In this document: positions 1 through 8,651 of the stretch, piece after piece | Layout of the letters: each line of letters starts with the position of its first letter | Numbering within the stretch: position 1 is the stretch's first letter | Origin: Algoriphagus sp. AK58 | Lineage (GTDB): Bacteria; Bacteroidota; Bacteroidia; Cytophagales; Cyclobacteriaceae | Length of the DNA stretch: 64,000 nt | Assembly (NCBI RefSeq): GCF_014324365.1 | Contig: NZ_QEIG01000008.1 | Span: 186,001-250,000 of the forward strand | Reading direction: 5' to 3' | Made by a program: the position numbers and the translations under genes | Notes under the pieces: model-generated | Seen by the model: only the letters and a program-made list of their open reading frames with translations | Database searches by the model: none | Told to the model about the DNA's origin: nothing

Positions 1-317
1 TTAATATTTTTCTCTTTCCAGGATTGCGGGATTTCAAAAGTCTTTTGATACCAAGCTGTTCCTACATAGTGTGCATATTCATTTCTTAGATCCCAATTCC
101 CCGGTACTTCCAAGTTGTCCCAAGTTTGATTTTTTGAAACATTGGATTGATACCACTGATTCTCAATCCCATGGTTATAAGGATCAATCTTAAATGCCCA
201 TATACCATTTAATTCCAAGTAAGAATTCCCAGATTTATTTTGACAAAGAGCTGGTTCGAAATGAAAGGTCAGGAATATGAACAGCAAGAAAACAAAAGGA
301 ATCTTTTGAATTTTCAT
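1..317 (-). CDS. Glycoside hydrolase family 2 protein, N-terminal part (runs off the window)
   Basis: The minus strand is open from an ATG at 317 to the window edge, giving 105 residues of a longer protein. It starts with a hydrophobic export signal ending near ALCQ. The mature part has the GH2 sugar-binding (jelly-roll) signature: LNGIWAFKIDP, VPGNWD and then YVGTAWYQKTFEIP. GH2 members in this phylum are beta-galactosidases, beta-glucuronidases or beta-mannosidases; the catalytic domain lies outside the window, so substrate cannot be told. It follows susD by about 100 nt on the same strand and is probably a polysaccharide-locus enzyme acting in the periplasm. Family call is firm, specificity unknown. 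Confidence 0.78.
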   Translation of the reverse strand, partial: MKIQKIPFVFLLFIFLTFHFEPALCQNKSGNSYLELNGIWAFKIDPYNHGIENQWYQSNVSKNQTWDNLEVPGNWDLRNEYAHYVGTAWYQKTFEIPQSWKEKNI

Positions 318-378
318 GGAGGGTGAATTAGCTAGTAAAGCTGAGGGTTTGAATTACAGCCTAAAATAGGTTTTTTAA

Positions 379-412
379 ATACCTGGAGATGAAAGCCTTC
401 ACCTCCAGGTAT
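379..412 (-). promoter_or_regulatory. Stem-loop between susD and the downstream GH2 gene
   Basis: Ten-base arms (ATACCTGGAG and its complement) pair perfectly, and after one mismatch four further pairs form, with a four-base loop. On the transcribed (minus) strand no U-tract follows, so it is not a standard intrinsic terminator. Intergenic hairpins after susCD commonly stabilise the susCD message or lower expression of the next gene; that role is inference here. Confidence 0.45.
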
Positions 413-419
413 AGCCACA

Positions 420-1904
420 CTATTCCCAAGCAGGGTTTTGTACCAATTGTGGATTAGCTTGAATTTCATCCAATGGAATTGGGAAATAGCGATGCTTGGG
501 CTCTGGTTTTCTAGTTGGGAACACATTGTTGGTAGCCAAAGGAACCAGGGTAAGGAATTTTCCGGTTCGGGTCAGGTCATACCATCTATCTGCTTCAGCA
601 AACAATTCCCATGATCTTTCCTGAATGACGGCATCCACAAATTGGGCTGCAGACAATCCTGGAGTCAGATTCTGCAATTTTGCTCTCCTTCTGACCATGT
701 TGATATACCCATATGCTTTTGCTGTTGGTCCAGTAGCTCTTGCTTCAGCTTCAGCGGCAATCAGATATACATCGGCCATTCGGAGGATAGGCAAGTTGAT
801 CTCATACGCGCCCCCATTGGAATTGGGATCTCTGTATTTTCTGACCAACACCCCTTCAGTAGTAATTGGCGTGATGCTTTGCTGGGGTACAACTTGCCCA
901 CTTCGGTTAATGTAGGAGGTTGCTAACAGCTTCCTTCTATCATCTTGAGGATCAAAAGAATCATAAAATTTCTTATAAGCGAAAGCAGAACCAAAACTTG
1001 CATTACCATATTCTACCCCCGAACTGTTTTGAGGGCCAAATAATGCTGGAAGTTGAGCACTTCTTCCTGGAACAGCCCTGATGCTTTCAAAGGCCCAGAT
1101 ATTTTCAACTCGTGCCAAAGTCTCCTTAGTCACATCAAAAACGTCTTCGATATTATCCAACATCCTGTATGGACCAGAATTGATAACAGATTCGGCCATT
1201 TGAAGGGCCTTTGGATAATCCTCATTGTACAGAGCCGCTTTTGAATAAAGCGCCATGGCAGCTTCTTTGGAAGGCCTTCCAAATTGGGGAACTTGCTGAC
1301 TGTATGCAGGTAATCCTTGGATTGCGGCATCTAGATCGGCGTAGATTTGCGCATATACTTCTTTTATCGTACTCTTTGGAAGGAAGGCATCGGCTTCTCT
1401 TTGACTAGGATTGGTTTTGATTACCACCTCTCCAAAATTCTTGGTTAGCATCCAATGATAAAATGCACGAAGGAAATAGGCTTCTCCTAAAATAACTGCT
1501 TTTCTACTCTCGTTCATAGCTATCCCAGGAACTTTAAATAGCACCCAATTAGCTCGCTCTATCCCTAAATAACAGGACCTCCAAGTTTGAACCGGAGACT
1601 CAAATTCTCTTGAGAAACTTTTTTGGGCAGAATAATTCGGGTCATAGCTGAACAAAGTGTAAGTATCCCTGGCTACTACCGGTCGCGGATAAATCTGGTC
1701 AGTACCCCAATCCACAGCATGTACTGCTGTACTATACATGGTAGCCATAGGATCGTATGCAGCAATAAGTGCTGTCTCAGCGTCCCCTGCTGTTCTGTAG
1801 AAGTTTTCTGAGGTGATATTTGAAAATACTTCCTCTTGAAGCTCACAAGAAATCAAACTGATGCCTATGAGTCCAACGAATATATAACTAATTAACTTTT
1901 TCAT
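420..1904 (-). CDS. SusD/RagB-type glycan-binding outer-membrane lipoprotein
   Basis: The 494-residue product begins with a lipoprotein signal whose lipobox LISC places the lipidated cysteine at residue 20. The sequence then follows the SusD plan: an N-terminal segment with SENFYRTAGDAETALIAAYD, TPR-like helical repeats (REAYFLRAFYHWMLTKNFG-type region near residues 140-160), and a C-terminal part with LRMADVYLIAAEAEAR and a final QERSWELFAEADRWYDLTRTGK block. SusD proteins sit on the cell surface as the lid of the SusC transporter and capture oligosaccharides. It lies 11 nt downstream of susC in the same operon. The glycan is not predictable from sequence alone. Confidence 0.95.
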   Translation of the reverse strand: MKKLISYIFVGLIGISLISCELQEEVFSNITSENFYRTAGDAETALIAAYDPMATMYSTAVHAVDWGTDQIYPRPVVARDTYTLFSYDPNYSAQKSFSREFESPVQTWRSCYLGIERANWVLFKVPGIAMNESRKAVILGEAYFLRAFYHWMLTKNFGEVVIKTNPSQREADAFLPKSTIKEVYAQIYADLDAAIQGLPAYSQQVPQFGRPSKEAAMALYSKAALYNEDYPKALQMAESVINSGPYRMLDNIEDVFDVTKETLARVENIWAFESIRAVPGRSAQLPALFGPQNSSGVEYGNASFGSAFAYKKFYDSFDPQDDRRKLLATSYINRSGQVVPQQSITPITTEGVLVRKYRDPNSNGGAYEINLPILRMADVYLIAAEAEARATGPTAKAYGYINMVRRRAKLQNLTPGLSAAQFVDAVIQERSWELFAEADRWYDLTRTGKFLTLVPLATNNVFPTRKPEPKHRYFPIPLDEIQANPQLVQNPAWE

Positions 1905-1915
1905 GATTTTAAGAA

Positions 1916-4900
1916 TTAGAAGGTGATTTGAAGACCGCCTATGAAGGATTTCGCGATTGGATAAACAAGATTATCTACCCCGATTGCAACATTGGAACCA
2001 CCGAAGGTATTGACCTCAGGATCAAACCCGCTGTAATCAGTAAATGTCACCAAGTTATTGCCGCTGACATAAAACCTCAGCTTTTGAATTCCTTTGATCC
2101 CCAGGATAGAATATCCTAATGTGATATTCTTCAACCGAACAAATGAGCCGTCTTCCATAAATCGATCAGAAATCGGCAATCTTCCTCCTTGGAATCCACT
2201 TACATATTCTTGTGAAGGATTGGTAGGAGACCACCTATTTTCTAATTCTTTAAGAACATTTCGCTGTCCTAGAGGATTTTCAAAAGTGTATCGACTTACA
2301 TTATATAAATCATTTCCAACAGAACCCGAAACAAAGAAATTTAGATCGAATCCCTTGTAAGCAAAATTACTGGTGAAACCGAAAATGAAATCCGGATTTG
2401 GATCGCCAGTAATGACCTGATCCAAGTTGTTTATGACTCCATCATTGTTGATATCTTTAACCTTGTGCCCTCCAACTCTACCTCCTGAACCCGGTAAGAT
2501 TTGCTCCCCAGACTGATAAATACCATCAAAAACAAAGGTCTTAAAAACTCCCAACGGGTATCCCACTGAAACTACACTGTACGGAGTAACGAATTGCTCA
2601 TCAACATCCCCGTCCAAGCCAACAACCTTATTTCTATTGACTGAAATATTTGCTGAAATGTCCCATTTTAGATCTTTATTGATTAGAACTCCATTAAGTG
2701 CAAATTCAAAACCCCTGTTTTCAAGTTCCGCAAAGTTTCCAATGATGGTACTGTATCCTGAACTGAGTGGAAGATTTTTCAAATACAACAAGTCACTGGT
2801 TGTCCGGTTGTAAAAATCTGCTACTACACTAAATCGATCATCCAAGAAACTTACATCAAAACCGATATTTGATTGGTAGGACTTCTCCCATCTCAAATCA
2901 GGATTGGCGATTCCATTGGGAGCAAGACCAGTTACCAATACATTTCCCATGTTATAGGATGATCCGGGACCTACTGTAGCTAAAGACTGATAAGGATTAA
3001 TTGCACCTGAATTACCTGTAATTCCATAGGAAGCTCTCAGTTTGAAGTCGGAAATCACGGTGCTCGATTTCAAAAATCCCTCTTCACTGATTCTCCATGC
3101 AGCCGAAGCTGCCGGGAAAAAACCATACTTATTGTTTACCCCAAACTTACTCGATCCATCTGCCCTAGCAGTAACATCAACGAATATTTTGTCTTTGTAC
3201 CCGTAATTGACTCTGGCCATGTAACTGTCCAACCTTTCGGATGAACGAAAACTGTTTACTGAATAAACAGCGGCTACCTGAAGCGCCTCATTAGTTGTAG
3301 CATCATTGGGGAATCCGGTACCTGAAGCTTGATTGGATCTCACCTCGTCTGACTGGGTAGAAAACACCCCCGTAAACCTAAGACTATGATTCTCTCCAAA
3401 CTTTTTACTGTAGGAGAATATACTTTCATGAAGTAAGGTGCTTAAATCTCTATTCAATTTTCTACCAGAACCTGAAGTAGCATTTCTGTCTCCAAGAGCA
3501 ATAATGGATATCGGTGAATAGAAATCATTAAGATCGTTTCTCAACACGGCATTGAATGAGGCGGTGTAGGTTAGACCTTCTGCTAGTTTGGCCTCAATAT
3601 AGAGATTGGAGAGAACCTGCTGAATAGCTGTCTTATTCAGAATTTCAGCTAAACCCAAGGGGTTGGTCACTTCCCGATAACCACCGGATACCTGATCTCC
3701 AAATGGCCAAACATTCCCGTTGGCATCATAGGGTTTGAGTGTGGGAGGTGCTCCCATAGCTGCACCAACAATGCTGGTTGTAATAGCCGCTCCATCTAAA
3801 CTTGAAGAACCGGTAGGAATGGTATTGTTGATGTTTTGACTCCCCAAAATACTTGTCCCAATTTTGAACCTATCGTTGATTTTATGGTCTAAATTGATCC
3901 TGAGGGAATACCTTTGGAAATCAGAATTAATCACAATTCCCTTTTGGTCAAAAAAGTTACCTGAAATCGCAAACTGGGTTTTTTCATTTCCACCCAACAA
4001 AGAAAGTTGATGACTTTGCATGGGAGCATCTCTGTAAATTAAGTCCTGCCAGTTGGTACCTTCTCCTTCTGCAGCGGGATCCGCAAATACTGCTCTCCTA
4101 TAAACTTCATTTTCCAACTCAGCAAATTGAGCCCCGTTAAGCATATCTATTTGTTTGGTAGGCTGTTGGACACCATAGTAGCTGTCTAAAGAGAATACCG
4201 TTCTTCCTGCACCTCCTCTTTTTGTGGTTATAATTATTACACCATTAGCGCCTCTTGCCCCATAAATAGCGGTAGAGGACGCATCTTTCAAAACCTCCAC
4301 TGAAGCAATGTCATTAGGGTTTATAGTGGATAGTGGACTTAGGTCATTGACTCCTCCTCCATTATTGAATTGTACCCCATCAATAATAAAGAGAGGCTCA
4401 GAACTTCCTCTGATGGAGTTTGTTCCTCTAACCCTCACACTTACGTTGCCTCCGGGAGCTGCGGAGTTTTGTACTACCTGTAATCCCGCTACTCTTCCTT
4501 GAAGACCTTGAGCGACGTTTGCTACCGGAGTCTGTAGTATTTCTGCAGATTTGACAGAGGAGATTGATCCTGTGGTTTCGATCCTTCTTTGAGTACCATA
4601 TCCCGTTACCACTACTTCCTCGAGCTGGTCAATGTCCACCGCAAGTTGGATCTGAAAATTGCTCTTCCCCCCGACAATAACTTCTTGTGAGACATATCCC
4701 AAATAGGAAATGACCAATACGGAATTGGGAGAGGGAACCTGAATGGAGAATTTCCCGTCGATATCCGTCACTGTACCGACAGTAGTCCCTTTGATTAAAA
4801 TGTTAGCACCGGGCAGCCCGAGCTGATTCTCGTCCGTGACAACCCCGCTAACCTGCATCTGCTGGGCAATTGCCAAAGGAATACTACCTATGCACAAGCA

Positions 4901-4933
4901 AAGTAGTATTAGCGTTAGTAGTTTTTGTTTCAT
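1916..4933 (-). CDS. SusC/RagA-type TonB-dependent outer-membrane transporter
   Basis: The product has 1005 residues, typical for the family. Visible parts in order are a signal peptide (about 1-23, ending AIAQ), a carboxypeptidase-regulatory-like beta-sandwich (about 27-105, with SGVVTDENQLGLPGANILIKG), the plug domain (about 110-235, with EEVVVTGYGTQ, VRVRGTNSIRGSSEPLFIIDG and the IEVLKDASSTAIYGARGANGVIIITTK-type block), and a long beta-barrel ending in GGLQITF with the usual terminal phenylalanine. It imports oligosaccharides across the outer membrane with the SusD partner encoded directly downstream. It is divergent from the LacI regulator, with the palindromic operator between them, so repression by that regulator is likely. 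Confidence 0.96.
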   Translation of the reverse strand: MKQKLLTLILLCLCIGSIPLAIAQQMQVSGVVTDENQLGLPGANILIKGTTVGTVTDIDGKFSIQVPSPNSVLVISYLGYVSQEVIVGGKSNFQIQLAVDIDQLEEVVVTGYGTQRRIETTGSISSVKSAEILQTPVANVAQGLQGRVAGLQVVQNSAAPGGNVSVRVRGTNSIRGSSEPLFIIDGVQFNNGGGVNDLSPLSTINPNDIASVEVLKDASSTAIYGARGANGVIIITTKRGGAGRTVFSLDSYYGVQQPTKQIDMLNGAQFAELENEVYRRAVFADPAAEGEGTNWQDLIYRDAPMQSHQLSLLGGNEKTQFAISGNFFDQKGIVINSDFQRYSLRINLDHKINDRFKIGTSILGSQNINNTIPTGSSSLDGAAITTSIVGAAMGAPPTLKPYDANGNVWPFGDQVSGGYREVTNPLGLAEILNKTAIQQVLSNLYIEAKLAEGLTYTASFNAVLRNDLNDFYSPISIIALGDRNATSGSGRKLNRDLSTLLHESIFSYSKKFGENHSLRFTGVFSTQSDEVRSNQASGTGFPNDATTNEALQVAAVYSVNSFRSSERLDSYMARVNYGYKDKIFVDVTARADGSSKFGVNNKYGFFPAASAAWRISEEGFLKSSTVISDFKLRASYGITGNSGAINPYQSLATVGPGSSYNMGNVLVTGLAPNGIANPDLRWEKSYQSNIGFDVSFLDDRFSVVADFYNRTTSDLLYLKNLPLSSGYSTIIGNFAELENRGFEFALNGVLINKDLKWDISANISVNRNKVVGLDGDVDEQFVTPYSVVSVGYPLGVFKTFVFDGIYQSGEQILPGSGGRVGGHKVKDINNDGVINNLDQVITGDPNPDFIFGFTSNFAYKGFDLNFFVSGSVGNDLYNVSRYTFENPLGQRNVLKELENRWSPTNPSQEYVSGFQGGRLPISDRFMEDGSFVRLKNITLGYSILGIKGIQKLRFYVSGNNLVTFTDYSGFDPEVNTFGGSNVAIGVDNLVYPIAKSFIGGLQITF

Positions 4934-5075
4934 AATATGGGAGTATGGTTAATTGATCAATAATTCATTCGGAATTTCTTTTTGAAATAGCAAGAAATTC
5001 AAAACATGAAACCAATATATCGTCGAATCGGAAAATAAAAAATTGTTTTTTCAATAATTAATTCATTTTTATATC

Positions 5076-5099
5076 GTAAACGTTATCGATAACGTTTAC
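5076..5099. promoter_or_regulatory. Perfect 24-bp palindrome, probable LacI-family operator
   Basis: The half-site GTAAACGTTATC is followed immediately by its exact reverse complement. The centre contains CG flanked by symmetric TAACG/CGTTA words, as expected for LacI-family proteins, which insert a hinge helix at a central CG. It lies 143 bp upstream of the susC start and about 190 bp upstream of the preferred regulator start, so one site could control both directions. Confidence 0.75.
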
Positions 5100-5285
5100 A
5101 TTTAAAAATTCCTTAACAACTTGATTGATTTATTGACAAAATGACAATGGGGGTTTTGGGGAAAATTTGTGTTTATTTTCCACGATCAAACAAAGAATAT
5201 CGTTCTTTTGAATTTGAGAATAGGTTGGGTTAACTTAAACCAATTGATCACATACCGATTATCATATTACTCTAAAATCTTACCC

Positions 5286-6299
5286 TTGAAAAAGCCTATT
5301 ACCATAAAGGATCTTGCTAAAAGTCTGAATATCTCGGTGGCTACTGTTTCCAGGGCTTTGAGAAACTCCAGCGAAATCAACGAGGAAACTAAGCAAGCTG
5401 TATTGAAGCTGGCAAAGGAAATGGACTATCATCCCAACCTGCTTGCTAGAGGGTTGAGCAGCAAAAAATCAAAAATTCTTGGTGTGGTAGTTCCTACAAT
5501 CAACCGGCAATTTTGGTCCAATTCAATCTCCGGAATTGAAAATATCGCCTATCAAGACGGGTACAAAGTAATGATTTTCCAATCTACCGAATCTTTTATT
5601 AAGGAAGTGGAAATCGTAGAAACCCTCGCCAATAGCCGTGTTGATGGAATTCTCATTGCTTTTTCAAAGGAAACCAAAGACTATGCGCATGTCCAGCAGG
5701 TGATGGACAGAGGAATTCCTGTAGTCCTTTTTGAGCGGGTTTGCGAGGAACTTGAGACCTCCAAAGTAGTGACAGATGATTTTTTTGGTGCCAAAAAAAT
5801 AACCCAACACCTCATCAGTCGGGGGAAAAATAACATTGCTTACTTGGGAGGCCCCATGTCTTTGGGAGTGTGCAAAGACCGGTTTCTTGGATTTCAAAGT
5901 GCTATGACAGATGCGGGATTGAACATACCGGCTGAGCACATTATTGAAACAGAAGAGTTCACTTTTGAAAATGCAAAAAACGGCATTTATCAACTTTGGA
6001 ATACCAAGAATAAGCCGGATGCCATTTTTTGCTTTGCAGATATTTTGGCAATCGGAGCGCTGGATGCCTGCAAAGAATTAGGAATAAAGGTTCCTGAACA
6101 GCTGTCCATAGCCGGATTCGGCAACGACGACACAAGCAGGTTTGTAAGTCCCTCCATTACTACCATGGCACAACCTTCCTTTGAAATCGGACAGTTAGCC
6201 GCTAAGCTGATTTTAGAGGAAATCACCGCCGGAAATGAGGTTACGATCCTGAAAAAAGAAGTGATCCAACCTACTTTGGTGATCCGGGAAAGTTCTTGA
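5286..6299 (+). CDS. LacI-family transcriptional regulator of the adjacent susCD locus
   Basis: From a TTG start at 5286 the product has 337 residues and opens with the canonical LacI helix-turn-helix (ITIKDLAKSLNISVATVSRAL) followed by the hinge (HPNLLARGLSSKKSKILGVVVP). A periplasmic-binding-protein-like effector domain fills the rest (DGILIAFSKE, DAIFCFADILAIGALDAC, SIAGFGNDDTSRFVSPSITTM). An ATG at 5169 is also in frame but would add 39 residues not seen in the family, so the TTG start is preferred. It is divergent from susC and the palindrome at 5076-5099 is the likely operator. The inducer is presumably a sugar released by the locus. Confidence 0.92.
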   Translation: MKKPITIKDLAKSLNISVATVSRALRNSSEINEETKQAVLKLAKEMDYHPNLLARGLSSKKSKILGVVVPTINRQFWSNSISGIENIAYQDGYKVMIFQSTESFIKEVEIVETLANSRVDGILIAFSKETKDYAHVQQVMDRGIPVVLFERVCEELETSKVVTDDFFGAKKITQHLISRGKNNIAYLGGPMSLGVCKDRFLGFQSAMTDAGLNIPAEHIIETEEFTFENAKNGIYQLWNTKNKPDAIFCFADILAIGALDACKELGIKVPEQLSIAGFGNDDTSRFVSPSITTMAQPSFEIGQLAAKLILEEITAGNEVTILKKEVIQPTLVIRESS

Positions 6300-6323
6300 C
6301 AATTTCTTCAATAATCATAGTGC

Positions 6324-6331
6324 TAATTTTG
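6324..6331 (+). promoter_or_regulatory. Possible Bacteroidota -7 element (TAATTTTG)
   Basis: TAATTTTG matches the TAnnTTTG consensus of the main sigma factor in this phylum. A TTG at 6295-6297 is the only candidate -33 element and is spaced a little too far away. It would drive the small membrane protein at 6466. Weak evidence. Confidence 0.3.
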
Positions 6332-6465
6332 CACGGGAAAATCTCACTCCAAACACTGAAAAGAAAAGTAATCTAAATTACTGTTAGTGTGGATTCACTT
6401 ATTCCCAAAAACAGTTAAAAAAAACGGCATGGTGATGATCGATCGGTTTTAAAAACACCTTTAAG

Positions 6466-6672
6466 ATGAAATCAAAAAAACGATGGTTTATTCAGTCTGT
6501 TGCCGGACTATTGCTTACCGGAACAGGCCTTTGCATGACTGTGAACGCTTGTTTTGCAAGATTCGCAGGCGAAGATTGGTTTTGGTATGGGACAGCAGCA
6601 CTGCTGGTTTTTCAGGCGGGCTTATGCCTTGTAATTGACGGACTGAGATTCAGGATGAAGGAAAATTTTTAA
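6466..6672 (+). CDS. Small two-helix membrane protein of unknown function
   Basis: The 68-residue product starts with positive residues (MKSKKRW) and has two hydrophobic segments, about residues 10-28 and 38-57, separated by a short loop with GEDWFW. It ends with charged residues, which suggests both termini are cytoplasmic. I recognise no family. It stands alone between the LacI regulator and the haem-binding protein gene. The well-formed membrane topology supports a real gene, but homologues were not checked. Confidence 0.6.
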   Translation: MKSKKRWFIQSVAGLLLTGTGLCMTVNACFARFAGEDWFWYGTAALLVFQAGLCLVIDGLRFRMKENF

Positions 6673-6795
6673 GGGAATCTTAATCCTTCCTAAAAGGGAT
6701 CTTTGGCTTTTTTACCGAAATTTAATAGAGTATTAAAAAGGGTTTAAACCAATTTAACTTCATCCCATCTAATACTCATTCAACCCATCCCAGCC

Positions 6796-7302
6796 ATGAT
6801 CAAGAAAATCACTCTCGCCCTTTTGGTTTTGCTAGTAGCCATCCAGTTTATTCCCATGGATAAAAACGAGTCAGGTCCTACCGAATTTGACATCAGCAAA
6901 AGCTACCACATCCCGGACAACGTGGCCACTATCCTGAAAGGCGCCTGCAACGACTGCCACACCAATACAACTATTTATCCTTGGTACTCTAACATTCAAC
7001 CGGTAGGATTTTGGCTTAACCACCATGTAGAGGAAGGAAAAGAACACCTAAACTTCTCCAGCTTCACACAAACACCACTGCGGGTGCAAAACCACAAGTT
7101 TGAGGAAATCGTCGAAACGGTGGAAAGTGGGGAAATGCCGCTGGCAGACTACACCTATCTAGGCCTTCATCCTGAAGCGAAACTAACCAATGAGCAAAGA
7201 CAAATACTCATCGACTGGGCAAAAGAGCAAATGGCTTTGCTTGCCTCCAAATATCCGGCAGACAGCCTAAAAATGCGACCCAGAAACTCTCCAGCTCAAT
7301 AA
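6796..7302 (+). CDS. Haem-binding domain protein (Haem_bd type), exported
   Basis: The 168-residue product begins with a hydrophobic segment (about 5-20) that is either a signal peptide or a membrane anchor. A single c-type haem site CNDCH follows near residue 52, then TNTTIYPWYSNIQPVGFWL, the typical continuation of the Haem_bd family. A later methionine in GEMPLADYTYLGLHPEAKL is a candidate axial ligand. These proteins are small periplasmic monohaem cytochrome-like proteins. A clear terminator follows directly, so this is a single-gene unit. Redox partner unknown. Confidence 0.88.
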   Translation: MIKKITLALLVLLVAIQFIPMDKNESGPTEFDISKSYHIPDNVATILKGACNDCHTNTTIYPWYSNIQPVGFWLNHHVEEGKEHLNFSSFTQTPLRVQNHKFEEIVETVESGEMPLADYTYLGLHPEAKLTNEQRQILIDWAKEQMALLASKYPADSLKMRPRNSPAQ

Positions 7303-7337
7303 AAAACAAAGCCCCAAGTTTTTGGGGCTTTGTTTTT
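7303..7337 (+). terminator. Intrinsic terminator of the haem-binding protein gene
   Basis: A perfect 15-bp stem (AAAACAAAGCCCCAA and its complement) closes on a four-base loop and ends in TTTTT. It starts immediately after the stop codon. Because the left arm is A-rich it may also work on the other strand. Confidence 0.9.
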
Positions 7338-7360
7338 GATGCCCTTCTAAGAAACGGTGC

Positions 7361-7425
7361 AATTAATTCAGGATCGCTTCGTCGCAATAAAGTCTGAATT
7401 CCTTGTTGACTTGTCAGCGCTGCTC
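7361..7425. repeat. Partial copy of a dispersed GCTTCGTCGCAATAA repeat
   Basis: The 17-base word at 7376-7392 (GCTTCGTCGCAATAAAG) recurs exactly at 47157-47173, and the flanks also align (AATTAATT before it, ATTCC and TTGAC after it). The 47 kb copy sits in a larger inverted-repeat element; this one is a fragment. It occupies part of the 317-bp gap between the haem-binding protein gene and the oxidoreductase gene. Confidence 0.65.
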
Positions 7426-7539
7426 CTACCCATGACCCAATTGATTGGGAGACTGCTTACCTAGTACTTCGTTCGCATTTACGAGTCTGTCATTACTCTT
7501 TTGTAAGTCCCAATTTTTTCGGAATCTCAATGACTTTCC

Positions 7540-7587
7540 TCCTACTTCCAAACTCCCAAACTTCCCAACCACCCAACTTCTCCCCTT
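7540..7587. repeat. Pyrimidine-rich self-similar word cluster upstream of the oxidoreductase gene
   Basis: Near-repeats of CTTCCAAACTCCCAAA and CTTCCCAACCACCCAAC follow one another and end 32 nt before the start codon at 7620. The rest of the gap 7426-7619 shows no gene or strong hairpin. Confidence 0.5.
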
Positions 7588-7619
7588 TCAAAAGCCTAAA
7601 TCTTTTCCTACTTTCCGAC

Positions 7620-8624
7620 ATGAAGAAAATCACCGATTCAGAAGTCCGATGGGGAGTTTTGGGAGTGGGCAATGTATGCGAAGTCAAGTCGGCACCGGCC
7701 ATGAACCTTGTTCCACACAGCAAGTTGGTAGCAGTCATGCGTCGCGACGAGGCAAAAGTCCAGGACTACGCCACGAGGCATGGAGTTAACAAATGGTATA
7801 CCGATGCTCGGCAACTCATCGATGATCCTGAAGTCAATGCCATCTACATTGCTACACCTCCCAATGCACATTTGGAATTGACCCAAATGGCAGCTGAAGC
7901 CGGTAAACCGGTCTATGTGGAAAAACCTATGGCCCGGACGCACGCCGAATGCCAAGCAATGATCGAGGCCTGCGAAAAAGCGAATGTGCCACTTTATGTT
8001 GCCTACTACCGTCGTGCACTTCCGCATTTTGTCAAAATCAAGGAACTGATGGAAAAAGGAGCCATCGGGGAAATCCGAACTGTTCATGTAAACATGAAGC
8101 AAGTGGTGGAGCCTGAGATCATCACGATGCTGGAAAACAATTGGAGGGTCGTACCCGAGATCGCCGGAGGAGGTTATTTCTTCGACTTGGCCTCTCATCA
8201 ATTGGACCTATTGGATTTCTTCTTTGGAAAAATCACCCATGCTTCGGGATATGCCACCAATCAGGCCAAAGCCTATGCCGCTGAGGACTTGGTCGTAGGA
8301 AGTTTTGTTTTCGAAAACGGAGTACTGGGTACTGGTAACTGGTGCTTTACTTCTTCGCAATCTGCCGAAAAAGACGAAATCATCATCGATGGAAGCAAAG
8401 GGCAGATCCGCTTTGCTACTTTCGGTAAAGGCGAATTTACGCTGATACAAGACTTTCAAGAACACCAGCATTTTCACTTACCACTTCCCCATCATATTCA
8501 GCAACCCTTGATTCAAAGCATCGTCGAAGATCTCTTGGGAACAGGCACTTGCCCAAGTACAGGGATCTCCGGAGCCCGAGCCAATTGGGTCATGGGAGAA
8601 TTGGTCAAAACCAGAATTGCTTAA
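7620..8624 (+). CDS. Gfo/Idh/MocA-family NAD(P)-dependent oxidoreductase
   Basis: The ATG at 7620 gives 334 residues and puts the dinucleotide fold at the N-terminus (RWGVLGVGNVCEVKSAPAMN), as expected; an in-frame start 30 codons upstream lies in low-complexity DNA. The second family signature, VYVEKPMARTHAEC, contains the catalytic EKP lysine. The C-terminal substrate domain includes GGGYFFDLASHQLDLLDFF with a conserved histidine. There is no export signal, so it is cytoplasmic, unlike the Tat-exported relative at 45745. Family members oxidise or reduce sugars and inositols; the substrate here is unknown. It ends 27 nt before the S15 peptidase gene. Confidence 0.9.
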   Translation: MKKITDSEVRWGVLGVGNVCEVKSAPAMNLVPHSKLVAVMRRDEAKVQDYATRHGVNKWYTDARQLIDDPEVNAIYIATPPNAHLELTQMAAEAGKPVYVEKPMARTHAECQAMIEACEKANVPLYVAYYRRALPHFVKIKELMEKGAIGEIRTVHVNMKQVVEPEIITMLENNWRVVPEIAGGGYFFDLASHQLDLLDFFFGKITHASGYATNQAKAYAAEDLVVGSFVFENGVLGTGNWCFTSSQSAEKDEIIIDGSKGQIRFATFGKGEFTLIQDFQEHQHFHLPLPHHIQQPLIQSIVEDLLGTGTCPSTGISGARANWVMGELVKTRIA

Positions 8625-8651
8625 CCATCCACCATCTCCAGCCCTTTTTAT

